Assembly: GCF_900177795.1 (NCBI RefSeq)
Contig: NZ_FXWJ01000001.1
Location: 248,001-312,000 of the forward strand
Length of the DNA stretch: 64,000 bases
Reading direction: 5' to 3'
From: Plantibacter elymi (nom. nud.)
GTDB lineage: Bacteria > Actinomycetota > Actinomycetes > Actinomycetales > Microbacteriaceae
A program made the translations under genes and the position numbers. How positions within the stretch are numbered: the stretch's first letter is position 1; the number at the start of each line of letters is the position of its first letter. Under the pieces are notes generated by a model that saw only the letters and a list, made by a program, of their open reading frames with translations, did no database searches and was not told the origin of the DNA. Shown here in pieces: positions 43,103-51,248 of this stretch.

Positions 43103-44080
43103 ATGTCCGTGCAGGCGCCGTCGGCCGTGGTGCTCATCCGGCCGCACCGGTTCACGCCGAACCCGCTGACCGCAGCCGACAACGTCTTCCAGGTCGCGGA
43201 CGGCGTCCCGTCGGCGTCCGTGGCCGGGGTGGCTCACGCGGCGTTCGATGAGGTCACCGCCGTGGCCCAGGCGCTCGACGCCGCCGGGGTGCGCGTGCAC
43301 CTCTTCGACGATGAGGACCCGGACCGCCCGGACAGCGTCTTCCCCAACAACTGGCTGTCCACGCATGCGGGCGGGCACCTCGCGGTCTACCCGATGTACG
43401 CGGTGAACCGCCGACGCGAGCGCCGGTGGGACATCGTCGAGATGCTGAAGCGCGAGTACCGCGTGCAGGACGTCATCGACTACTCGGGGCTGGAGCTCGA
43501 CGACGTGTTCCTCGAGGGCACCGGTGCGATGGTGCTCGACCACGCGGCCCGGGTGGCGTTCGTCGCGCGATCCCACCGGGCCGACCCGATCGCCCTCGAG
43601 CGGTTCTGCACCAACTTCGGCTACGAGCCGCTCGTCTTCGACGCGGTCGACCCGCACGGGGTCCCGATCTACCACACCAACGTCATGATGGGCGTGGCGA
43701 CCGAGTTCGCGCTCGTCGGCCTCGACCTGATCGCCTCGCCGGCGCGGCGCGATCAGGTGATCGAGCGGCTCACTGGCCATGGGCGGACGATCATCGACCT
43801 CGACTACGGACAGGTCTGCGACTTCGCCGGCAACGCGATCGAGCTGCGATCGGCGACGGGGGAGCGCCTCCTTGCGATCTCGAGTCGCGCCGTCCAGAGC
43901 CTGCGGGCGGATCAGTTGGCGGTCATCGAGCGCAGCTGCCGGATCCTGCCACTGGACGTGCCGACCATCGAGCTCGCCGGGGGTTCCGTCCGCTGCATGA
44001 TCGCCGGGATCCATCTCGACCGGCGGCCGGCGGTTGCCGCATCCAAGGCGGCACCGACCCCTCAGCTCGCCCGCTCCTGA
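43103..44080 (+). CDS. ctlX: CtlX-type citrulline hydrolase (amidinotransferase/DDAH fold)
   Basis: This 325-residue protein fits the CtlX branch of the pentein fold. It has RPHRFTPNPLTAADNVFQ near the start, DSVFPNNWLSTHAGG, then LDDVFLEGTGAMVLDHAARVAFVARS, and the likely nucleophile Cys298 in SVRCMIAGIHL. The enzyme in this group releases ornithine, CO2 and ammonia from citrulline. With the neighbouring ornithine cyclodeaminase this makes a short route from citrulline to proline. Which pentein reaction it does is inferred from residue patterns and neighbours. It starts at an ATG seven bases after the previous stop. Confidence 0.85.
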   Translation: MSVQAPSAVVLIRPHRFTPNPLTAADNVFQVADGVPSASVAGVAHAAFDEVTAVAQALDAAGVRVHLFDDEDPDRPDSVFPNNWLSTHAGGHLAVYPMYAVNRRRERRWDIVEMLKREYRVQDVIDYSGLELDDVFLEGTGAMVLDHAARVAFVARSHRADPIALERFCTNFGYEPLVFDAVDPHGVPIYHTNVMMGVATEFALVGLDLIASPARRDQVIERLTGHGRTIIDLDYGQVCDFAGNAIELRSATGERLLAISSRAVQSLRADQLAVIERSCRILPLDVPTIELAGGSVRCMIAGIHLDRRPAVAASKAAPTPQLARS

Positions 44081-44186
44081 TTCCACTGATCGGTGATCCG
44101 ATTAACGCAAATCCATCCGTCCGACGCGATGGCTGAGCGCTCCAGGCCTGCGACGATGGCTGTCCGCGTGCGCATGGGTTAGATTG

Positions 44187-44208
44187 ACGTCGATCAGCTG
44201 ATCGACGT
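44187..44208. promoter_or_regulatory. Perfect 22-base palindrome upstream of the sensor kinase
   Basis: ACGTCGATCAG is followed directly by its complement CTGATCGACGT, with no spacer. It lies 50 bases upstream of the sensor kinase start in a 177-base intergenic region. Perfect symmetry over 22 bases is unlikely by chance and is the form of a homodimer binding site. Confidence 0.65.
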
Positions 44209-44257
44209 GGAATCCGGCCGACGTCCTCTCTGACCGAGCTGGAGAGAGTGGGCGATC

Positions 44258-45916
<1,659 letters not shown>

Positions 45917-45929
45917 CGCGGACGTTCGC

Positions 45930-45949
45930 GCCGTCAGTCTGCTGACGGC
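45930..45949. terminator. Hairpin between convergent kinase and acetyltransferase genes
   Basis: A perfect 8-base stem (GCCGTCAG/CTGACGGC) with loop TCTG overlaps the 3' end of the acetyltransferase gene. Its placement between convergent stops fits a bidirectional terminator. Confidence 0.6.
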
Positions 45950-46596
45950 TCGCCGAGGAGCGCCGACCGTGCCGCATCGAGGCCGGTGACCTCGGCGGTC
46001 CAGTCGGGTCGCACGAACTCGTCACGGTGCAGTCGGAGGCCCTGCGACTCGACGAGCTCGCCTGGCCGCCCGATGAAGCGTTGGAGGCCGTTGTCCCGAT
46101 AGCCGAGTCGACGCGAGACGCCGAGCGATGCGCCGTTCCAGACGGCCGCGTCCGACACCGCGACCTGCGCGTCGAGGTGGTCGAAGGCGAACTGGAGCAT
46201 GCCCGCCCGCATCTCGACGCCGAGGCCCTTCCCCTGCTGCGCCTGCGTCAACCAGGAACCGCTCCCGATCGTCCGGGTGACGGCGAAGTCGCGGGCGCCG
46301 ATGTCCTGCAGACCGATCGGCGTCCCGTCCAGGAGGATCGCGAGGTTGAGCGTCCAGGACGACGGCGTCGCTCCCGCGCGCTGGGTCCAGAGGTGCCGTG
46401 CGGTCTCGCGGATGAGTTGTTCGCGCGGCTGGTCGGTCCACGGCGTGGAGAACGGCATGACGGCGGGATCGTGGACGCCGGCGAGGGCGGCCTCGATCAA
46501 TCCGGGGAGGTCCTCGTCGCGCACGAGGCGCAGGACGAGTCTCGGCGTGCGGATCTCCAGGCCGAAGAGCGGCCAGACGTCGGTGAGGCTGAGCAT
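45934..46596 (-). CDS. GNAT-family acetyltransferase (RimJ/RimL-like)
   Basis: This 220-residue protein begins at the ATG at 46596, giving MLSLTDVWPLFGLEIRTPRLVLRLVRDEDLPGLIEAALAG, the strand-helix start of the RimJ/RimL group. The acetyl-CoA loop is QAQQGKGLGVEMRAGMLQFAFDHLD around residues 128-152, followed by VSDAAVWNGASLGVSRRLGYRDNGLQR. The frame remains open upstream but loses family features. Its acceptor, a protein N-terminus or a small molecule, is unknown. Confidence 0.88.
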   Translation of the reverse strand: MLSLTDVWPLFGLEIRTPRLVLRLVRDEDLPGLIEAALAGVHDPAVMPFSTPWTDQPREQLIRETARHLWTQRAGATPSSWTLNLAILLDGTPIGLQDIGARDFAVTRTIGSGSWLTQAQQGKGLGVEMRAGMLQFAFDHLDAQVAVSDAAVWNGASLGVSRRLGYRDNGLQRFIGRPGELVESQGLRLHRDEFVRPDWTAEVTGLDAARSALLGEPSAD

Positions 46597-46731
46597 CGTG
46601 CCACGGTATCGCCTCGGGCTGTAGCCGGTCGAGGCCGCCCTGTCGAGCCGGGGGTGTAGCGGGCGGCTTCCGTGACACACTCGACGCGCCGCGGGATCGC
46701 GGCCCGGTTCGACGATGAGAAGGGCTCCACG

Positions 46732-47721
46732 ATGAAGTACACGCACCTCGGCCGCACGGGGACGACGGTCTCCCGGATCGTGCTCGGCACCATGAACTTC
46801 GGCGACCGGACCAGCGAGGAGGACTCGTTCGCGATCATGGACCGGGCGTTCGACCTCGGCGTCAACTTCTTCGACACGGCGAACGCGTATGGCGGCAGCG
46901 CCGGTCGGGGCGCGACGGAGGAGATCATCGGCCGGTGGTTCGCAGCCCGCCCCGGCGTCCGTGACGACATCGTCCTGGCGACGAAGGTCCACTCGCCCAT
47001 GGTCGCCCCGAACGACGACGGCTCGGACGTCGTGAACGCGCGTGGCGCGTCGGCCTGGCAGGTCCGTCGTGAGGCGATCGCCTCCCTGGAACGGCTGCAG
47101 ACGGATCGGATCGACCTGTACCAGTTCCACCACATCGACCGGCACATCTCCTGGCAGGAGCTGTGGCAGGCGATGGAGGTGCTCGTCGCTCGCGGCGAGG
47201 TGGTCTACACGGGCAGCTCGAACTTCGCGGCGTGGAACATCGCGCAGGCGAACGAGGTCGCAGCTCAGCGACACTTCCTCGGCCTCGTCAGCGAGCAGTC
47301 GCTCTACAACCTCGCGCAGCGCTCGATCGAACTCGAGGTCATCCCCGCCGCGCAGCACTACGGGCTCGGCATCCTGCCGTGGTCGCCGCTGTCCGGTGGT
47401 CTGCTGAGCGGTGGTTCCTCCGACAAGGGCGCTCGGTCGGGCGAGTCTCGCATCACCGAGGCCCGAGCCAAGCAGCAGGACCAGCTCGAGGCCTACGACC
47501 GCTTCGCGGCCGAGCGTGGCTGGACCTCGGCGTCCCTCGGTCTCGCGTGGCTCCTGCACCAGCCCGGCGTCACCGGCCCGATCATCGGACCGCGCACGAT
47601 CGAGCAGCTGGAGTCCGCCGTCGCAGCAGTCGACATCGAACTGAGCGCCGACGACCTCACCGCCCTCGACGAGCTCTTCCCCGGCCCCGGTGGCCAGGCC
47701 CCGGAGGCCTACGCCTGGTAG
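46732..47721 (+). CDS. Aldo/keto reductase
   Basis: This 329-residue protein starts at the ATG at 46732 after AGAAGGG. It has YTHLGRTGTTVSRIVLGTMNFG and GVNFFDTANAYGG (catalytic Asp/Tyr), then VLATKVHSP with the catalytic Lys and DRIDLYQFHHID with a His. The final part (GPIIGPRTIEQLESAVAAVDIELSADDLTALDELFP) is typical of the group. It should reduce a carbonyl with NADPH. It overlaps the convergent epimerase-like gene by 13 bases at its 3' end. Confidence 0.93.
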   Translation: MKYTHLGRTGTTVSRIVLGTMNFGDRTSEEDSFAIMDRAFDLGVNFFDTANAYGGSAGRGATEEIIGRWFAARPGVRDDIVLATKVHSPMVAPNDDGSDVVNARGASAWQVRREAIASLERLQTDRIDLYQFHHIDRHISWQELWQAMEVLVARGEVVYTGSSNFAAWNIAQANEVAAQRHFLGLVSEQSLYNLAQRSIELEVIPAAQHYGLGILPWSPLSGGLLSGGSSDKGARSGESRITEARAKQQDQLEAYDRFAAERGWTSASLGLAWLLHQPGVTGPIIGPRTIEQLESAVAAVDIELSADDLTALDELFPGPGGQAPEAYAW

Positions 47722-48437
47722 GCGTGTGCGATGCGGCGGACCGCCTCGGTGATGGCGGTCGGCCCGGCGTTCAGTTCGAGGATCCGTCGGCTGATGTTCG
47801 GCTCGAGGATGAGTGCCTCGAGGACCGCAGCCACGTCTTCGCGCGTGATCTCGTCGTGGAGCTCGGCGGGCCCCAGGGTGACCGTTCCCCGGGCCGGGTC
47901 ATCGGTCAGCAGTGACGGGCGGAGGATGACCCAGTCGATCGGCTCGCGGGTGAGCGCGACCTCCGCCCGCTTCTTGACGGCGAAGTAATGTTCTTCGTCG
48001 TCGCTCAGTTGCCGTTCGCGCCAAGCCTCCGGCATGACGGACAGCAGTATGAGGCGCTTCCCCGGTGACGCAGTGACCGCTTCCGACACGCGCTGGAGCG
48101 CCGCGTCGTCGATATCGTCCGTCACGCTCTGGGGTCCGGCGTTCGACCCTGCCGCGAAGACGATGACGTCCCAGTCCGAGATCATCGCCGTGATCTCCTC
48201 CGTGGTGGCGACCCCGAGCTCGCCGGTGACGGTCGTCACTCCATTGGCCTCGAGGGCGGGAGCCGGCAACGACGACCTCGTGAGGCCTGAGACGACGACA
48301 CCTCTGGCGCGGAGCCGGGTCGCCAGGAGGCGACCGACTCTGCCCGTGATCCCGAAGATGAACACGCGCGTGGTGGGTGCGGCTGAATCGTCGTGGGATG
48401 CGTTCTCGGTCGCGGCGGTGGTGTCTCGTGACGTCAT
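47709..48437 (-). CDS. NAD(P)-binding epimerase/reductase-like protein (atypical SDR)
   Basis: This 242-residue protein starts at the ATG at 48437 with GAGAGGATCACCC before it; an upstream open frame crosses the operator and TetR gene and is not real. TTRVFIFGITGRVGRLLATRLRARGVVV is the nucleotide-binding motif of NAD(P)H-binding atypical SDRs, and LILLSVMPEAW and DWVILRPSLLTDDPARGTV are later family features. It diverges from a TetR regulator, with a repeated motif between them, which suggests the regulator controls it. The substrate is unknown. Confidence 0.88.
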   Translation of the reverse strand: MTSRDTTAATENASHDDSAAPTTRVFIFGITGRVGRLLATRLRARGVVVSGLTRSSLPAPALEANGVTTVTGELGVATTEEITAMISDWDVIVFAAGSNAGPQSVTDDIDDAALQRVSEAVTASPGKRLILLSVMPEAWRERQLSDDEEHYFAVKKRAEVALTREPIDWVILRPSLLTDDPARGTVTLGPAELHDEITREDVAAVLEALILEPNISRRILELNAGPTAITEAVRRIAHAYQA

Positions 48438-48460
48438 GGGTGATCCTCTCGATCTCTTAC

Positions 48461-48490
48461 GTACCAATAGTAACTTACCAATAGTAGGTA
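48461..48490. promoter_or_regulatory. TetR-type operator region with repeated TACCAATAGTA
   Basis: TACCAATAGTA occurs twice, at 48462-48472 and 48476-48486, 14 bases apart; the second also lies in an inverted repeat TACC(AATAGTA)GGTA at 48476-48490. The complement contains TACTAT, like a -10 box. The region lies between the divergent epimerase-like and TetR genes. Confidence 0.65.
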
Positions 48491-48500
48491 GAATTGGGGG

Positions 48501-49136
48501 ATGGACACCACCGCGGATGACAGCTTCAGCTCTGGGCCGAGACGTCGCCTCTCGTGGGACGCGCGCCACGCGCAGTTGCTCGATGCGTTCCGCGACCTCA
48601 TCCGCACGCATGACCTCGCGGACGTCACGCTGGCGCGGGTGGCTGCGCACGCCGGCGTGACGAAGCCCGTGGCGTACGACCACTTCGGTGATCTGTCGGG
48701 CTTGCTGTCCGAGGCCTACCGGGCCTTCGAGTCGCATCAGCGAGACGCCCTGGTCCGCGCCCTCGAGGGCGCCCCCCGGGACCTCGCTGCTGTAGCGGAC
48801 CTGGTCGCCGAGGCCTACATCGAATGCTGGGTCGCTGAGGGGATGGAGCTCGCGGCCGTCGTGGCCGCTCTCCAGGGTTCGACGACCTTGAGCGGCCTGC
48901 GGTCGGAGGCGGAGCTGGCGTATCTCGAGATCTGCCGCGAGGCGCTGGAGCCCTGGACCGGCGCAATCGACCCGGCACCGTTGAGCGCCATCGTCGGCGC
49001 CGGGGACGCCCTCGCCAGAAGTGTCCTGTCCGGGGCCCTCTCGACAGCTCAGGCCTGCGCGACCCTCGCCGTGGTGGTTCGGGCCGTCGCGTCGGCCTCG
49101 GCCGTTCCCGATGCGATTGGGGAGCTCGGCACCTGA
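48501..49136 (+). CDS. TetR-family regulator
   Basis: This 211-residue protein has the N-terminal TetR helix-turn-helix (QLLDAFRDLIRTHDLADVTLARVAAHAGVTKPVAYDHFGDLSGLLSEAY) at about residues 24-72, with VTKPVAYDHF as the recognition helix. The rest is a helical, Ala-rich ligand-binding part. The ATG is 10 bases from the preceding operator-like repeat and is preceded by a GGGGG run. It probably represses itself and the divergent oxidoreductase. Confidence 0.93.
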   Translation: MDTTADDSFSSGPRRRLSWDARHAQLLDAFRDLIRTHDLADVTLARVAAHAGVTKPVAYDHFGDLSGLLSEAYRAFESHQRDALVRALEGAPRDLAAVADLVAEAYIECWVAEGMELAAVVAALQGSTTLSGLRSEAELAYLEICREALEPWTGAIDPAPLSAIVGAGDALARSVLSGALSTAQACATLAVVVRAVASASAVPDAIGELGT

Positions 49137-49181
49137 GCCGCGGCTTGCTCAGCGTGGGCCGCCCCCCGCTATGGTTGCTCC

Positions 49182-49334
49182 ATGGCTCGCGCACCCTGGA
49201 ATCGACCCGGCGAATCTCCACAGACGCGGCGGCTTCGCATCGCGATGTTCTGGACCGCTGTCGTCCTCGTCGTGGCATTCGTCGCCATCCTCGTGTACTT
49301 CGTCGTGCGATCGGCTGAAATCGCCGGTCTGTAA
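49182..49334 (+). CDS. Small single-helix membrane protein (50 residues)
   Basis: This 50-residue reading frame starts MARAPWNRPGESPQTRRLR, then has a clean transmembrane helix (IAMFWTAVVLVVAFVAILVYFVV) and ends RSAEIAGL. The basic residues before the helix and few after it predict an N-in orientation. Codon use is GC-rich like its neighbours, and no frame of similar quality competes. It has no good ribosome site. It is too short to assign, but the helix supports a real gene. Confidence 0.55.
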   Translation: MARAPWNRPGESPQTRRLRIAMFWTAVVLVVAFVAILVYFVVRSAEIAGL

Positions 49335-49404
49335 AGGCGGCTCGATGCGACAACGGCCTCTTCGCTGTCGCGACCCTCGGGCGCCGTCCCGGGGACGGGG
49401 TCGG

Positions 49405-49863
49405 TCACCGACCCTTGGGGAAGCCGATCGGGCGCAGCTCGGGTGCCAGGTTCTCCCACTGCCAGGCGCGCTCAGCTTCCTGAGCGGGCTGACCGTCTCT
49501 GCCGAGGCCCACGGCTTTCGCGGCGTAGGTCGCCGCGTGCGGAGCGTGGTCGAACATGTGGGCTACCGCGCATGCCTGACCGGCTGCGCGAGCAGCGGCG
49601 ACGGCGGCGAATGCTCCTGTTTCGGTCGCGTCGCGTGCGGCCGCATGTGCTGCGAACGCAGCGGTGCGGCACGCCGTCATCGGAAGCTCGCCGCGCTCCC
49701 AGGCGCGGAGCGCCGCGATCGCTGCACGTGGTCGATCGTCACCGGGGCGCTGTTGTTCGAAGATCGGTAGAGCTCGTTCCGCGCAGTTCGCCGCCCACAG
49801 CGCGATCGCGTGATGGATCGCCGGCTCAGGGTTTGCCCACTTCGGTTTCGTCTCTTCGCTCAC
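49405..49863 (-). CDS. Immunity-like protein (Imm5-like, alanine-rich)
   Basis: This 152-residue helical protein resembles the putative immunity proteins found beside toxin genes in actinobacteria: WAANCAERALPIFEQQRPGDDRPRAAIAALRAWERGELPM, then repeated Ala/His helices (FAAHAAARDATETGAFAAVAAARAAGQACAVAHMFDHAPHAATYAAKAVGL). It starts at a GTG. No polymorphic toxin gene is visible within the window, so it may be an orphan protective gene. The lactococcin 972-type bacteriocin locus is about 700 bases beyond, but a Nudix gene lies between and no link is proven. Confidence 0.7.
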   Translation of the reverse strand: MSEETKPKWANPEPAIHHAIALWAANCAERALPIFEQQRPGDDRPRAAIAALRAWERGELPMTACRTAAFAAHAAARDATETGAFAAVAAARAAGQACAVAHMFDHAPHAATYAAKAVGLGRDGQPAQEAERAWQWENLAPELRPIGFPKGR

Positions 49864-50080
49864 TCCCCGATCGTCTCAGCGATCGAGCGGAGAAAGATCG
49901 GCCCGACGCAGCTTGTGTCCGGGAGGCGTCCGCGTACGTATTGGAAGTGGCTCGGAAGCGATGGCGGTCTCGACTGGTCGCGCGCCACCCAGGATTGATC
50001 TGGGAGTTCGCGTGTCACGAAGGATCAGGTCGGCACGGTATGGAAACAGGTGGAAGGCCGGACAGTCTCGCTGCGGGTGG

Positions 50081-50533
50081 TCAGAACCCGAACGTGAGGA
50101 CCGCTGATCTGCGCCCCTCGCGCAGGGCGTCCATTGCAAGTCGCTCGTGAGCGGGCAGGTTGACCGGCAGATCGTCGAGGCGAAACCACGACAGTTCTGC
50201 GCACTTGGCCGGTTCTCGGATCAGTGGTTCGCCACCCCAGACGTCGCAGACGAAGAACCAGTCGACGCGCTGTTCCATCGGGTTCGCTGTGCCATCGGTG
50301 CGCTGCATGACAGCCACGGCCGATAGTGCCTCGGGTGCCACCTGAACGCCGAGTTCTTCCCTCGCCTCGCGGATTGCGGCAGACGCCGCAGTTTCACCAA
50401 GCTCTACATGACCGGCGGCACCCGCTGACCAACAATCGTCCATGTAGCCGGTGTTCTGCCGTCGTTGCAGCAGGACCGATTGATCGCGGCACAGGAAGAC
50501 ATACGACGCGGGAACAACGGAGAAATGGCTCAT
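50081..50533 (-). CDS. Nudix hydrolase
   Basis: This 150-residue protein has a full Nudix box, GHVELGETAASAAIREAREELGV, at about residues 43-65, after VVPASYVFLCRDQSVLLQRRQNTGYMDD. The ATG at 50533 is preferred over a TTG nine bases upstream. It is the last gene on the minus strand behind the bacteriocin pump, 21 bases from the ATPase stop, so it may be cotranscribed with it. Its substrate is unknown. The 217 bases beyond it, to 49864, hold no feature I can support. Confidence 0.88.
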   Translation of the reverse strand: MSHFSVVPASYVFLCRDQSVLLQRRQNTGYMDDCWSAGAAGHVELGETAASAAIREAREELGVQVAPEALSAVAVMQRTDGTANPMEQRVDWFFVCDVWGGEPLIREPAKCAELSWFRLDDLPVNLPAHERLAMDALREGRRSAVLTFGF

Positions 50534-50554
50534 GGTCGTCAAACCCTATGCCGC

Positions 50555-51238
50555 TTACGGCAGGGAGAGGAGCGCGTCACAGCGCTCGATGACGCTGCGG
50601 TGGTGGGTCGCCAGGATGACGAGCGCGCCATCGTCGGCCAGCTCGCGGAGGGTGTCGAGGACCAACGCGGCGTTGGTCGTGTCGAGTGCGCTCGTCGGCT
50701 CGTCGGCGAGGATCAGCGCGGGACGTTTGACGATGAGGCGAGCGAGCGCTACCCGCTGCTGCTCGCCGCCACTGAGCGTGTGGATCTTCGCGTCATGACG
50801 GCCGGCCAGTCCGACACGCTCGAGTGCCTCCCGTCGAGCCAGCCGGACTCGCTCCTTTCCGGCTGCGACGAACCGCGCCGCCACCGCGATGTTCTGATCG
50901 GCGGTCCAGGTCTCGACCAGTCCGTAGTTCTGGAACAGGAAACCGATCCGATGCCGGTAGAGCTGTCGCCGACGTTCCTCTTGTGGCTTCGTGACGTCGT
51001 TCCCATCGATGATGAGCTCCCCACCTGAGACCGTGTCGAGCAGGCCGAGGCAGTTCAGGAGCGTCGTCTTGCCTGATCCGCTCGGACCGGAGAGCGCGAT
51101 GAGGCCGGGATGATCGAGGGTGAAGCTCAGGCCAGACCAGATGGGGCGGCCGTCGATGGTCTTGCGGATGTCGTGCGCGTCGATCGAGATGGCTGCCGGC
51201 GCTGGACCTCGGCGTGGCCGGCTGCGGGTGGTCGTCAT
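50555..51238 (-). CDS. ABC transporter ATPase of the bacteriocin locus
   Basis: This 227-residue protein starts at the ATG at 51238 with AGGAC upstream. It has Walker A (GPSGSGKTT, residues 51-59), the Q-loop (FLFQNYGLVE), the signature LSGGEQQR and Walker B (LILADEPTSALD). It belongs to the LolD/MacB-like group. It lies 10 bases downstream of the integral membrane partner gene, so the pair forms a transporter likely to export or protect against the bacteriocin encoded at 53283. Confidence 0.92.
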   Translation of the reverse strand: MTTTRSRPRRGPAPAAISIDAHDIRKTIDGRPIWSGLSFTLDHPGLIALSGPSGSGKTTLLNCLGLLDTVSGGELIIDGNDVTKPQEERRRQLYRHRIGFLFQNYGLVETWTADQNIAVAARFVAAGKERVRLARREALERVGLAGRHDAKIHTLSGGEQQRVALARLIVKRPALILADEPTSALDTTNAALVLDTLRELADDGALVILATHHRSVIERCDALLSLP

Positions 51239-51248
51239 GATGTCCTGT

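Noticed and set aside
49405-50533. The immunity-like protein as the immunity gene for the lactococcin 972-type peptide
   Set aside because: It is separated by a Nudix gene and about 220 bases, and known protection for this class rests on the ABC pump; a link cannot be supported from sequence.
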